Shown here piece after piece: positions 11,961 through 25,019 of a stretch of DNA of 64,000 bases. Position 1 is the first letter of the stretch. Each line of letters begins with the position of its first letter. This DNA comes from Entomortierella parvispora. Taxonomy: Eukaryota > Mortierellomycota > Mortierellomycetes > Mortierellales > Mortierellaceae. Both the position numbers and the translations under genes were made by a program. The notes under the pieces were generated by a model. The model was given only the letters and a program-made list of their open reading frames with translations, did not search any database and had not been told where the DNA came from. The DNA lies in NCBI GenBank assembly GCA_963573315.1, contig OY752149.1:186001-250000 (forward strand), in the 5' to 3' direction.

Positions 11961-14732
11961 ATGGTCAAATTCCCGAGACCCAAACGTCCAACGGTGTGCG
12001 GTGTGCCCCTCACAAATGAGCTTCTGTTGCGTGTCTTCCTTCTCGCACTCACGATCGGAGCCTTGGCGGTCGCAGCGACCCCAAAGGTGCAATCTATCCT
12101 TCAACAGAGCAAAGTTGTGTCCGTGACCATGACAGATGACACTCAGATCCCCGTTCCAGGCACCTTGGTCTGTGGGGAACTCTTGGAGAATGTCCAAGTT
12201 CAGATGGTGAACCGTGGACGACTCCTTGCCAATGGTTCATGGACAAGCGATACTGTACGGGATGTACCCACTAGTAAGTTTTTATTTTTTTTTCATGTGT
12301 GTTTGTTATTGTTTTCTTTTTTTGTGGTATTCCTTGTGCTCGTCGTGAGAGACCAAAGCGTATTGATGTGCGTACAGTAGTGTGCTCTTGTACTTGCCTT
12401 GGGAACAAGAAGAGCAGATGACGAAAGAGGGGTTCTCACAACAAACCTATTCTCGTACTGTTTTCCCACCGATTGTTAGGCATGTACGCTGTCAAGGATG
12501 CATCTACTCTAAACTTGCGTGCAAACGGAGACTGGCCGACCCTGGGCAAGTGTGTGATTCTTGAACCCACAGGGATCTGGTATGCAAACAACCCCCTCGG
12601 AGAAGCGGGCGATGTAAGTCCATCACTGGTGGTTATTGCGCCCGGCATCGACGTGTGTCATGAAAAGATTCCTATTGTGCCGACGCGACGACAACTAAAC
12701 ACAGCCCATTTTCTCTGTTCCTCCTCGTGTTCCCACTCGAAAGGACTGTATTGACTCTATCGTTATTGTCGCACTGAGCGAGGCAAACTTCACAGGTCAA
12801 AACGACATTGGACTCTCCATCGCAATCTGGGTAAGGCGGCCATCGTCACCTGCGTCAGGCTTTTTTTTTTTTTTTTTTTTGTTCTTTACGGCTGCCGTGC
12901 GTCTTGCTGAATAAGAGTCCCACCCCTTGTTCACAATTCACTATTAATAGGATGGAAACGTGTACATGGGAGACCAACAACCCATTTGGAGCGGTATCCG
13001 TAAGTTCAGCCCAAGCACCACACCAGTCGCACAACCATTTGGTCTGTAGTGGCTCGCAGTCGCAGCCCGATCTTGCATGCATCTAACCATCCCGTCGCGT
13101 GTGCTTCGCCACTTTTCAATCTAGCCTCCATCAATACTCTGACATTTGTCTACAGTGAGCTCATTCCGTTCAAGACAAAGGTTCCCCAGACACACTTCAC
13201 CATGCAAAAGGTTCGGTCTTTTTCAGCAACGGGTTTGTCTCGTTTTTCTCTCTCTCTATGTCGCCCCTACTCACCAGTCCGTGCTTGTTTGATTCCTTTT
13301 GTAGCAAAACCTCCGCACCATGAGTGCCGGATTCTTTGCAAACCAAACCGTGATCGGAAGAGTCGTACTATCCCCAGACACATTCTTTGTTACGCGGTAC
13401 TTTGACAAGCCAAGCTACACCTGGGTTGATCTTGCAGGAGCCATTGGAGGGTACTGTTCTTTTCTTTTTTTACTGGCTTGGGAGACTTCTTCCCCTTGAT
13501 ATCCTCTAACCTACCATCCCATGTCTTTTAGAATGGCATCCATCGCCCTTGCCATTTGGATTTTCTTGTTTGGAAGCGGAAAATACAAGAGCTGGGGTGT
13601 TGTTCAACGCTATATTCTCCAAACCTCGCCCAACTCGAAACGCTTCCGCGGAGCAGAGGCGACTCCCAAGAATCCCTTGGAAGCGGTCAAAATGTTTGTA
13701 CAGAGTCAAATCGCGCGTTTGGATACCAGTGTAGAGAATGATCTGGACAATGTCCCTCTCCAGACTTCGACAGAGGAGCATCGACGCGTTCTCTCTGCAC
13801 GGTACAGCAAGGCGTTTGATATGGAAGCAGCGGCGGCGGCAGTTGCCTCTGGAGCCAACACGACACGAAATGGAAACGGTGGCGTTCGAGAACGAGGTGT
13901 TTCGCTTGTTGACGGAAACAATCCTGGCAGTGAGGATGCAGATCACAGGTTTTCCCAGTATTCGATCGAAACGGGTGCTCCACCCAACTTTTACTTTTCG
14001 GACCAAGGGGCTCCTCTTTCGAGGTCAATGCAACCACTGAGGCCCATTGGTAGCTCTCCAGACGATGCAGAAGAACAGGTGGATGAATTGATTCGACTGA
14101 TTGATTTGAGGATGGATGAAAGGATGTGGAGTTTGGAAAGGACTCTGTCTCGCTATTACCTGGACGGGTTCCGATTGCGAAACTACTCTGCGCCGCGCCC
14201 CTTCCGTCTATCAGACACCAAAGAAGAAAGTCAGTATCCTCCATCATCACGCGTCGAGCTGATGCAGGACGGTGCAGGCAATCGTGCAGGTGGGGAAGTG
14301 CAACTGGTGAGCAGGCCACTGCCTCCTATTCCTGCTCCAGAAATTCCACCGTACCCTCCTCGACCTCAAGTCCGAGACCAATTTGAGTATGTGATTGACG
14401 TTCACACTCAACCGCCACCTGCAATTGATATTTCGCCCGTTTATAGCGACGACTCAAAATCAGACTTTGGCTCCTTGCCTGCCTCATCCTCGTCAGCGAC
14501 ACCATTCTTGAACCCAGGGTTCCCAGAGCGTAAAGACATCAGAGGCACAATCCGTCGGGCTGTGGAAAGACTACAACAGGAATGGCCACAAAGCCACGCA
14601 ACCTCTCCAACAATGACGGAAGCGTATGTGCCAAGAACACAATACAACAGCGTGCAATATCAGCAACAACAACAGCAGCAAAGTCAGGGTCACCCTATGA
14701 ACCAAGGCCAGCAGCACGATACATTTTACTGA
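11961..14732 (+). CDS. Two-pass membrane glycoprotein of unknown function
   Basis: I do not recognise the family. Exons are 11961-12273, 12480-12613, 12744-12830, 12951-12999, 13125-13210, 13305-13450 and 13532-14732, giving 671 aa with consistent phases. A hydrophobic segment near residues 20-40 (LLRVFLLALTIGALAVAA) is followed by an ectodomain of about 240 residues with several N-glycosylation sequons (NGSW, NFTG, NQTV). A second membrane segment (GMASIALAIWIFLFGSG) follows, then a polar tail of about 370 residues that is Pro/Ser-rich and ends in a Gln-rich run. The tail has one conserved-looking block, DERMWSLERTLSRYYLDGF. This layout suggests a surface or secretory-pathway receptor-like protein, but that is inference. 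An upstream exon is possible because the start follows an acceptor-like tract. Confidence 0.75.
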
Positions 14733-15643
14733 GAGAATTTATATCATTTAAATTACCTAAATACTCAAAAATGAGCTATAAACCTGACTTATCCAGAAAC
14801 CCCTTCTCCCCTCTGGGATGCGAGCCATGTCCTGTTCCAGTCAGTGTACACTTTGCTTTTCTCATGCTCGAGGAGGTTTTTTTTTTTTTCTTCCTTTGAC
14901 GGTCACCAAGTTCGGGAACGAAATTTTGAAGGGAAACTGCCAAAGGAAAGAATTGGGATCCCGTAACTGTGCCTGCAGATCTTTGTCTGCAAGATCTCCG
15001 GTGCTCTCAAACTATGACGACTGTATCTTTTTCGCGGTACATGCATACAAAACCAGCAGACAACAAGTACTGTCACTGTAGACTATGGAGTACCGGTACT
15101 GAGGAAACTTGAATTGGAACCAGGATTCAAACTGAGGGGGAACTCCTCATATCTCCTATCACAGTCGCGTCTCTAACAAATATCGATACTGTGATGGCTA
15201 CTCTGATGTTGGTGCTTCCTGTGTGGAACATTCAGCGAGTTCGCGCCATGTGTGTCACAGTCTGGTTTTTACAGTGACAGTATTCTGACCTTCCAAATCA
15301 CAAAATAGCCGATTAAATCGCAGTCATATATTTTTTGAATGAGGGCAGCACAGAGGTCAGCCGAATGTGACCACAATCCTGACCACAGGGCCGAGCCCCA
15401 CATATACTGAAAAATCGAATAAAAAAAAAATCGCCCTTACTCTCCATGCAAGAATGCATGAATGCGTGCATTCTTCTCCACACACACTTTCCACTCTCAG
15501 TTACATGTAATGTACCCTAGCTACCTTTCCTTCTGACCCTCTCTGTTCTGCTCACTACTGCGCTCCACTCTCGCTCCTACAATCCCTACAGCCTCACAAC
15601 CTCACAATCACGCACCTACCTTTCCCCCCCAAAATCCAAGCTA
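14733..15643. other. Intergenic region before Crypton-1
   Basis: About 0.9 kb with stop codons in all frames. It includes the left flank of Crypton-1, but I could not identify an element boundary or target repeat. No RNA gene or coding sequence is visible. Confidence 0.4.
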
Positions 15644-18600
15644 ATGAACCTCAATGCCGCCAACAGTAATGTGGCTGCAACCCATGTTGTTGTGGTTGTC
15701 CCTCAAGCCATTGATGGGAATGGTGGCCAACCCTCTAGTCAAGGTAGGGGTTTTTAAAAAAGAAAGACCCATCAAGTCAATAAAAGTGTTTGTATTATAC
15801 ATGTATATATGAAAACAAAGTAGTTTAACGGTACCTGGATAAGACGTAGAGCTTGAACCCGTCCTCGGAACACAAACCGTTGTCAAGGCATTCAGTCATT
15901 TCGAAGACGTGTTTGGCCAAGAATCGAGCGAGAATGAGGACATCTGCACCGACGCAAGCGACGATGGAGACGAGGAAGTGGAAAGTACTGTGCAGGGATC
16001 TCCTGACTCAACCGTTGCTACCACCCGTCGAAATCCTAAGAGGAGATGGACGGCGGCTATGGGGAGTCCCAACTCTGAGACCTATTATCATAATGCCAAG
16101 CGGGCTGCCAAAGAGCCTGTACCTCGTTCCGACAACCGAGCCGAATTTCAGGCACTCCTGGAAGAAAGCCATCTCGTATCAAACGCGCTAAGGATGAATG
16201 AGTACGCGGTCGATCTGTCGCTGCAAAACCAGCGACACTCGAACTTGTCAGCCTCGACGAAGGCCGGCTATACCCGATACCAGGGTCACTGGGTGGTAAG
16301 TACATTACCGAACCTGATAATTGTACGTGAATTCGCACCTCATTATCGCTAACCTTCTCCACTATGGCCCATCATGGTCATAATCCGGCTCAGAATTGGT
16401 GCAAACGCAAAGGATACCCCAACTTCCTTGTCACCAAAGCCAAGATTCAAGTCTACATGTCCGAGAATCTTGCCGAGGACACTGATGAAGAGAAGGACAT
16501 CTACCCGCTTCGCATCAAAAGGGCAAAAATGCAGGAGGCAAGGAATATAGAGGGCTTTAATAAGAACGACTACTTGCCCTCGGTTGAGTTGGTAGAGGCG
16601 CATGTCAAAGCATTGTGCGAACTCTATGAAACCCAGAAGACTACGGATCCGGTCGCCATGAGGGGCGAGGAGTATCCCCGTACACCAGGAATCAAATCTT
16701 TGATGAGAGGCTTTCGACTCAGACGAGGCGAAATTGCGAAATCAGCCCATGCAGAGACATTGACCGTCAATGATGGATACGAGTTGGACTTCCTGAGGGA
16801 AGTAATGCGAGTTAGTTGGACCCACCGGTATCAGACAGGGAAAAACAGCTCTACGAGGCGCCGCGCTATCGTCGGACTTCGCAACCGCTTCAGTCTGTGC
16901 TGGGGTCATTTCATGATGTGTCGCGGTGAAAACCTGAGAATGGCAAGACTGATCGATATTTCCGCCCACATCTTTCGGCGTAACAGCTACGACAACTATC
17001 GTTCGTTGGGAATCACGTTGTGCATGCTACATGGTAAAATGAATCGCGACGGTAAAGAAAACTTTGGCGTAGTGGTTCGTAACAAAGATGTGGAGCTTTG
17101 CCCTGTTGGTGCGCTTGCGTTCTATTTGCTGGAGTTGTGGATGGTACGTACACCCGTTATTTTTACTATGGCCATTTGTGAGTGAAATGCTACTTTTCTG
17201 AATTTGTTTGTCTCTACTCTATTGTTCGATTCTGTACAGGACCCAACGAATGTCCCATTTGACAAGCCGGAGTGGATGACTCACCATTTGATGCCTGGGA
17301 AGGAGCCCGACAAACAGCTTTCAGCTGCAGCTCACTATGCAACTGTGTGCGATCTTTTTTCAATGGCGGGGGTAGTTTCAAGGAAGAAAACTCATGCCCC
17401 GCGAGGAACAGGTTCACGCCACGCTCAGGATGCTGGAGCCGATATTGCATCCATCGAAAATCATGCCGGATGGGGTAAAGGTCGTTTGGCAATCAACTAC
17501 TTATCCAGGATCTCTGATGAAGTTCCATCCAAGATGGCAGGCTGCACCCTCCCCGGCGAACGGCTGTGGCTCGCCAGGAACACTATTTTGCCACCTATCG
17601 CACTTCAGCGGACCCTGTTTCCCTGGGTTGAGGAATATTCCAAGGGAAGCGAGTTTTATGACGACTGGCTACAATGGACCGAAAACCTTATGTTGGACAA
17701 GGGCATGTACTACAAGCGCCCAGTGGAGACACGGATGACTGTTCCCAAAAAGGACGTCCGACTTGTGCGTATGTTGTTTCTCTTGACGCACTTGCGAAAA
17801 GTGATTTTACAAGACGCCGTCGCCTTGATGGACCTCCCCGATTTGCCGTTCCGTTATGATGACCACGGAATCTTCAAGCATCCAGCGCTCAGCCTAAGCA
17901 ACCCGTTGTTCAGAACATTCAGAAACGACTTGAGCAACAGCATTCGATCCACAAGATCACCCATGGAAGACAGTCTTATTGCCAACGCGCCTGCTATCCA
18001 TAATGAGTTTCGCGCTGTAAACTCCTCTGTCCAGAGCCTGGACCATTCTGTCGTGACCAACACGGATGTGCTCCAGCAACTTAAGACGTCTGTGGACTCG
18101 TCGACGGAGACCTTTGCTCAGCTTGCTCATCGAATCACTGGTGCGATCGCAACAAACGTTCAGTCCTTCGATCGCATGTACGGCGTTATGGAGAAGATAG
18201 GGGAGCACATTACTCGCACTGCACGACGAGAAAGACGACGTCCACCGAGCCAACCGCTGCAGTCTTCAAATCAGGTCGGCGCTGACGATGGATTGGCATG
18301 GGATGGTTTGCTGTATGTTGGCTCGGAACCGCAAGGACAAGACGGAGGAAACGGGAGGGGACACGAGGGGGGACAAGCTGGGGGACAAGTTGGGGGACAA
18401 GCCGGGGGACAAGCCGGGGGACACGCCGGGGGACACGAGGGACAAGGCGAAGCGTCCGAGGAGGGATCAAGACGTCAAAGTGACACAATCCATTTTGTTG
18501 TCAACAAGACCGAAGGCTCTCTAACCTTGGAGCGGAAGCTGACGGCACTAGAGACTGAGCTAGCTTCCCAATATCAGCAAGTGCCGCCTGAGACTCTTGA

Positions 18601-18952
18601 CGCTGTTGATCGTACAATGCTGCCCCGAAATGCCCCTCTTCAACAGCAGTGGGACGAATGGTTCAAGGGTGTGCAAGGGCGTCCCTCGCTTTGGATCTTG
18701 AACAAGACTTTCAAGTCCAAGTGGCGCAAGCAAGGCGGTAACACAATGGCCAAGACATTCTCATTCAAAAAGGCGATAGTGACATCCATCCTTCACCGGA
18801 TCCTGCACGATGAGAGTGGAACATTAGCAGAAAGAGAGGCGCGAGCGTTAGCGTTTGTGATAAAGGGCTTGAACGCCGGCACAACGTTGAACCAGTATTA
18901 TCTTCTTGTTCAGAGGAAGAGCATGCCTCGAACAGGGTCTGAGGAGCCTTAA
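15644..18952 (+). CDS. Crypton-1 tyrosine recombinase with GCR1_C-like C-terminus
   Basis: Transposase of a Crypton DNA transposon, which cuts and joins DNA through a tyrosine nucleophile. Exons are 15644-15743, 15844-16295, 16394-17143 and 17240-18952, giving 1004 aa with no internal stop. The order is an acidic leader, a SAM-like core-binding region (TKAGYTRYQGHW around the exon 2/3 joint), then the catalytic fold. Likely catalytic residues are Arg361 (RGENLRMARLID), His486 and Arg489 (HAPR), and Tyr521 (NYLSRI). The C-terminal domain (QQWDEWFKG, WRKQG, FSFKKAI) resembles the GCR1_C DNA-binding domain of fungal Cryptons. A Gly-rich repeat separates the two. It runs convergently to a second, divergent Crypton 1.3 kb away. 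Integrity suggests recent activity. Confidence 0.85.
18356..18446 (+). repeat. 12-bp minisatellite in Crypton-1 (Gly-Gly-Gln/His)
   Basis: Seven to eight copies of a unit close to GGGGGACAAGCC encode a flexible (AGGQ/H)n linker between the recombinase core and the GCR1_C-like domain. The unit is a multiple of three, so copy-number changes keep the frame. Confidence 0.85.
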
Positions 18953-20290
18953 AAATAAAAATCAGTGCCATTGGGAACCCGTCGTTGCGATGATTATTCT
19001 CTTCCTCTTTTATCCGCCATTCTGGTCTCCTCTGAGACTGACAACCTTGATCCAGGTGGCAGACCGTTCTTGCGGACTCTTGATCTTCTTTTGCCAGGAG
19101 ACGCGTCTGTCTATCTGTCTATCTTTACACGAGTTCGCGTCAATTGACGTCGCGTAGCACCTGTGTCTACGAGAGCACACGCATCCGCTGAGCACTTTGA
19201 GGACTATGAGTCCGCAAGCGGATGAGATCGCTCCAAGAGCGCTGACCTCAAATGTGTTCTAATTATGACCTATTAGACGGACTTGGACGACAGCTGCTTC
19301 GTATCATGTTATCCTACGCCAGGAGAGAGGTGTTTTCGGCTGTCGTCCTTGCTTGTGAGCGTGTGTCCATTGGATTGCTGTGAATCAATCGTGTGCAGCC
19401 GCGGGTGCTCGAACAATGGCAATGACCCTTGGTCTATTTGTCTACTTGATCTTTGCCTCTCTGAAAAAGAAGGTCCCGCTCGTTAGGCTTTTGTGGTCGC
19501 GCACTTTTTGTCGCGCCTCAGTCCTGCTTGCTTGCTAGACGTACCATGTTGCATCTGTTCAACGGCGCTTTGCCTGGACATACTGACCAGTATTTTATTG
19601 GAGTCATCAAGTGAAAGAAAAAGATACTGCTTTATCACGTGATCAAAATCACAAATCATGATGCAAATTAGGAATCATGACCTTGGGATACAGTGGCGGT
19701 AGCCTGCTCGAAATTATTCTAAGCACGTGATGTGAAACATATCAAATTGTGAGATTGACGTCCGAGATTTTACTTCTCACCAGCTAAAGTGGGTGAGATT
19801 AGACGAGATTCTGTGTTCGTGCAAAAAACCCTGGAAGTAGCTGGTATGAAAAAACATGAAATAAAAATTCCCAAGGCACAGGACACAGGCACAAGGGAAA
19901 AGGTGAACAGGTGCTTGGTTGCACCATTCATTTCACATGCATCTTACATTCCCTCATCCACTCCCTCCATTCACTCATTTTCCGATTGACTCACTCTCTC
20001 TTCTTATTTCTTGCTCCCCCTATCGTGCACTTTCATACCCTTAGCATCCCCCCCTATCCTCATTGAATGTTCTATAACCTCATAGTCACCCATGTCACTA
20101 GAGGCACTTGGGTCCATGGGACACTTTTTGCTTTCTTCCATCCTCGCCCACCGCCCAAAGAGTTACTGTGTTTGATTAACTCGATAATAAATCATTTATT
20201 TATTTACTCAATTGTTGAGCTGTTGAGTTGTTGAGTTGACACTGACTTCACATAGCGAGATAACAAGATGACAAGACAATGACGAGTGAG
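18953..20290. other. Spacer between two convergent Crypton genes
   Basis: About 1.3 kb between the two stop codons. It must contain the 3' ends of both elements. It carries TCACGTGA at 19635-19642, a near copy (GCACGTGA) at 19723, and the palindrome CGTCAATTGACG near 19138. No coding sequence is seen and the exact element ends are not visible. Confidence 0.45.
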
Positions 20291-23200
20291 CTATTGATTG
20301 ATAAAGGAAATACCATCACGACTCATCTTTCTTTCCACCTGTCTTTTTCGTAACATTTTCAAAAAGCGCGCGATACTCTCCTTGGACTCGGCATGTTCAG
20401 TGCTCAGATCTTGGATGGCTTTTTCGACAGAAATTTGCCCTAAGCCAACAATGTACCGGACTTCATGGAGGACGACCTGGCGCTCGTTTATATACCGTTC
20501 TTCCGACCGACCTAATTTTGTGAACTCGACAAAATCTCTAGCCTTTTTGGCCTCCTCGTACCGAAGGCATTCGTTCCAGATCTCCCCAATAGTTAATGCA
20601 CCTCGATCAAACTTGAATGTGCTCAGTGCACTGGTGTTACCATGTCCTTGAGATGATAACGCCGGAGAAACAACGGCTGGAGGCTCCGACTGTCGTTGCG
20701 CCTGAGCAGCCTGAGCAGCCTGAGCAGCCTGAGCAGTTGAAGATGGCTGCGAGGGCCAGAACGCCTGGGACGGTCGCGATGGCAAGAGCCCTCGGGGTGG
20801 TTGAGACGGGAGGACCGCTTTGGGTGGTTGAGATGGCAATGACAAGTGCGCGAGACTTGCACAAACCGTGCCCAGGGCTCGCGTCATACCAGAAGATACA
20901 GAATTGGTCGACATGTCGGCACTAGTTCTTTGCCGATTCATGAATCCCTGAAGCACCCTTTGGTTTGCTTCAATAGCTGCCGTTTGATTTGCTTCAAAAA
21001 TGTTCTCCATAAGGATATCCTCTTCTGCTCTCCTTCTCTGCCAATCTTGATCGATATACTCAAAAACGCCTTCGAACCCGGATTGGATCGTCTGGAGAAT
21101 TTCCTGGAACTGCTGCTTCGTTGAACGTTGCTCTTGTCGTAAGGCTGCTAAAGTATTCGCATGGTTGAGCTCCATGTCCTGCAGAGACTGCGCCATCTGC
21201 TCCAAGTTTGTATCTGGTTGAGAGCTCATATTGTTGTTCTTCATTGCTTCAGTCAGGCTGTCCTTGTACTCCAGGAACAGGGGATGCTTAAAAATCGGAT
21301 CTTCAAGGAGGTGGTTCGTGGCGCCATCATTCAAAAACATAGCTGCGTCCTGAATGATGACCCGACGGAGCCAAAGGAGGAGGGAAAGAAAGCCATCCTT
21401 GGAAATATCAAAGTATGAGTAGAGACGCGGCTTCTGCTGCTTCGGATCTTGAGATTGTTGACTTGGTCCTTTTGACGCGCCTGCGTTACTGCCGATAGCC
21501 GCTTCTGGCCCCTGCTTCTTCTTCCGCTCTTGCTCGCTCATGACTCCGTTGTAGATCTCCTCAATTATGGACTTGGTGCTCTCAGGTTCGTCCCTCATGA
21601 TCTTGTCACATTTTTTCCTCCAATCGTCTCGATGTTCTCCAGTGCACTGGTCCTCAATCCAAGGAAACACAAGACGCTGAAGTTCCAGCGGCGGTGTGAG
21701 ACAGTCTCTGGCAAGTCGGTACCGCTCGTTGTGGAAGCCGGCCATCGCAAACGCTCCTGGGATTTCAAGAGTCGACAAATACGCCTGCATCTTACTGTGT
21801 GCCCAACGACCCATTCGCGCAAGGTGATCGATAGCCAAACCCATGAATTGCAACTCCTGAGCTGCACAGTGACGACCAGAATGTGTAGCTCGACCGGAAA
21901 GAATTCCACAGAGAGCGAAAGCTGCTTTCACTGACCTCCACTGGGTGGCATAGTCAATTTCCTTTGTTCTATCTTCTCCAACCACAAGTTTGTATTTGGG
22001 CCACACGTTGATGTCGGTAAAGTCCGGGATCGGTTCAGCTCGGTGCTATGTATTATTATAATTCAGAAATACAAAGAGTATCTCATTTTCTCGTTAGTTA
22101 TAGTCGTACCCTTTTCACATTCCGATCGTCCATGTACTCGTAACCGCCCGCTATTGGCCCTCAACTGACCCGTCACAACTGATTCTTTTTAACAACGTCT
22201 CTGAACAACAGAACAATACTTACATGAAAACGCTCGAACAAGTAGAAAGCAGTTGCACCAACACCGCATCGCATGTAGTCCTTGTGCCTTAAGACCATTG
22301 CAAAGTCTGTCTTGAAATCAGGCTGTGTCTTACCGGCACGCAGACAGAAAGCCAGGCCATGAACCTTGGTTTTGGTACCAGCGAACGTCGTGCTGAGGGT
22401 TTCGCGAAAGCAGTCAGAGAGACCCATGAGGCGTAGACTCTCATCTCGAAAGAAAGCCTGGTGACGGAGATTGATTGCCATCCGGTCTCGAATGAGTGTT
22501 ACTCTCTTGTCCCAAGTATCGAATCCTTTCCAGAGAATAACCATCATCCGCAAAAAGTCCTCGACACTGTAACCGTCGCGCTGAGCACAGTATACTCCAC
22601 GGTCAGGCCAAGGTGTCACGGTGTCCGTGACAAGTCTTCGATAATATGAATCTCGTGTGTTAGTAACCAACCTTGAATCGCGCGGCTTTTGAAATACGCC
22701 CTTCAGTGGATCTTGTGGCTTTTGGTTGTTCTGCACCTCCCATCTGTAAGTCAGCGCCTTCAAAACAGCCTCCACAGTTTCTTTGCCCACGGGCACGATG
22801 AACCGACAATCTGGCGATACCGAATATTCGGCCACCTTCGCCTTGGAGACTAACTTTGCCGCCTTGGCGAGTCCCATGGGAGATTCGGCGTCGGAATCAT
22901 CCAACTCCTCCTCCTCCTCCTCAACGTCGCCACTTGTGGTCTCGCTAGGATCAAGTTCTACACCTGAGGACATAGGGATATAACAGGGATATAACAATTA
23001 GTTCTCAGTCGGTCATGCCTCACGCTTGCCTCCACCTGTATCTCGACTAAAGCATGAATACCTGAGCAGAAACGAGCCTTGATTTCCTCTGCCTCCTTCT
23101 CAGCTTCCACGGGGTAATATTTGGGATCGTATTCTCGTAGACCAATTACTCCGTTGTAGCCCAGCTGCAGGTTGATGAGAAGAACTTTGCGACGGGTAAA

Positions 23201-24212
23201 CACCCTTTCCGTCAAAAAGGATGCGACAGCTTCTGGACGAACTCTGTATCTGTCGTCCCCGTCATACCCCTTCTCATCACAGAAATCCTAGTAAGAGAGT
23301 GAAGTATGTCAATGTCAGTGCAGCACGTCTATAATACCATCTGGATTCTTAATCCGCGGGAAACTATGATTCCTAACCTCGAAATCCACAAGATGTGGTG
23401 CATACTGTTTGATGGTTCTTTCTCGGAGTATTTTATGGCCACGTTCGTTCCTCATCTCCTTAACCACATCTACTATTCTCTTCCGTCTTAGGGCATCAAA
23501 GGGTGTGATCAGAGTTTCTGCTAGCAGCTCTGATTGAGCTCGAGAGGTTTTTGAACCAGGCGTGTTGCTGTTGTCAAGGGAGGACGGCAGGTTTTGAGTA
23601 GTGGTTGAACGTCGATAGTATGAGGCTCTCCCGCTTTGCCATCGTCTTCTCTTGGAACCCTGTTGCTGTTGGTTCTGTTGCTCATGCGGACTTTTGCTGG
23701 ACGCGCTTGCTTTACGCTTTGAACCCTGAGTGAATTCCAGCTCTGGCGGCTGTGCAGGAGGCCCCTGGGAATCCTTGGAGAGGGAGGTAATAGGGTAATA
23801 AAACACGGTCAGGAAGGGAGGGAAGGATGAAGGGGGCTTACAGGAGGGTAACTACTAAAAAAGATGCATGCGGCTTTACTGAGTGAGAAAAGTCAATAAA
23901 GTCAGTAAGCGCCATACCGTCATCGACGCAGCACGAGGTTGCGACTCCGAAAGCTTGAGTTTTTCCAGTCGCGAAGTCTCAAGTTCTTGTAGCTTCTGAT
24001 TCACTGTATACCAAGGTTTCGGTACGGAAGAATGATGGAAGGAATGAATGAAGGAAAGAAGGAAGGAAGGAAGGAAGGAAGGAAAGACAGTACAGTAGCA
24101 GGAGGATGACTGCAAGCTTACGCTCATTGATGCGCAACGCCAGCTGTTCTTGGTGAGACGCGGCGCTCATCTGACGCCCTTCAACAGTTGTTGCATCAAA
24201 AGTGGATTCCAT
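20291..24212 (-). CDS. Crypton-2 tyrosine recombinase, divergent from Crypton-1
   Basis: A second Crypton recombinase, on the minus strand. Exons are 24212-24122, 24003-23918, 23773-23378, 23287-23062, 22963-22224 and 22045-20291; phases close to 1097 aa with no stop. The N-terminus joins across the first intron into a coiled coil (NQKLQELETSRLEKLKL). A Gln/Ser-rich basic region follows, then the core-binding domain (TIKQYAPHLVDFEDFCDEKG across an intron). Catalytic residues are likely Arg in FFRDESLRLMGL, His568 and Arg571 (HSGRH), Trp in MGRW, and Tyr602 (MQAYLS), followed by the family-typical MAGF. The C-terminus (GEIWNECLRYEEAKKARDF) is GCR1_C-like. Similarity to Crypton-1 is visible only at motif level, so this is a separate family, not a duplicate. 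One intron carries a (GGAA)n run at 24053-24084. Confidence 0.83.
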
Positions 24213-24769
24213 CTGTCTTTTCCAGGTCGCCTTGTGTGTTTGTTGGGTCAGTCAATAGATCTGTTGTCGAGAAAAAGGTGAGTGGACGAAAGTGGAGCAA
24301 TGAGGTGTGGCAAGGGTGGGGGGAATGAATGGATGAGTGAATGAATGAGTAGGCTTGAGAGTACGTGGGTCGGCGAGTGGATGGATGAGTGAGTAAAATT
24401 AATACGGGAGGAGGGCTGCAATGCAATGGCCAAGGTTGACCTTCGCGTTTTTTTTTTTTTTTTTTTTTTCTGTCAGGAGGGGCAAAAGATCCAAAGGACG
24501 CGGCGCCACGTGCAGACAGACGGTATTTGTAGCTGAGTGGGTCATGTAGCTGAAAAAGTAGCATGCACCAATTTGAGATTTATCACATGAATAGGAAAGT
24601 AGCATGCTTGAAGTCACGTGAAGTGGTGGCTTAGAATTGAGATTTGAGTCTCAATCTCAAATTCGTGGAGCCGGATACAGTAAGTAACGTTAAGTCATGT
24701 GACTTAGCTGAGTCACGTGATTAAGCGGGTTTCTGAAAGTTCCGGGTTCCCACCCGTCATCAGCAACAT
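24213..24769. other. Region between Crypton-2 and tRNA-Tyr
   Basis: About 560 bases upstream of both Crypton-2 and tRNA-Tyr. It contains TCACGTGA at 24614-24621 and again at 24713-24720, a T-run near 24450, and GAATGAATG-type short repeats near 24325. No coding sequence is recognised. Confidence 0.5.
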
Positions 24770-24852
24770 CCGAAAATAGCTCAGTTGGTAGAGCGGGAGA
24801 CTGTAGTTTGTCTGTCATCTCTAGGTCCCTGGTTCAAATCCGGGTTTTCGGA
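24770..24852 (+). tRNA. tRNA-Tyr (GTA) with 10-nt intron
   Basis: The acceptor CCGAAAA pairs with TTTTCGG and the discriminator is A. The D arm is GCTC/GAGC. The anticodon stem GGAGA/TCTCT holds the loop CTGTAG-A, giving anticodon GTA. A 10-nt intron (24807-24816) lies directly after position 37, the canonical eukaryotic tRNA intron site, and tRNA-Tyr is the isotype that most often carries one. The T arm is CCTGG-TTCAAAT-CCGGG. The 3' end of a Helitron lies 53 bp downstream. Confidence 0.95.
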
Positions 24853-24904
24853 TATATTTTTCTTCCACTCGCCCCAAGGCTCCATGATGCTTTTTTTTCT
24901 TTGA

Positions 24905-24937
24905 CTAGTGAGTCTGCCCGTGGCAGATGCCCCGGGC
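24905..24937 (-). other. Helitron-1 3' terminus (hairpin plus CTAG)
   Basis: The stem GCCCG/CGGGC around a GGGGCATCTGCC-type loop is followed 7 nt later by CTAG and then T. Helitron-2 has the same GGGGCATC core in its hairpin and the same CTAG|TCAAA junction. Confidence 0.88.
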
Positions 24938-25019
24938 TTTTTTTTTGCAAAAAAAAAGGGCGGGGTGGCAGACCTTTGCCAGTTTTTTTTCTTCTCTTTA
25001 TTCTTCTCTTTATTTTCTT

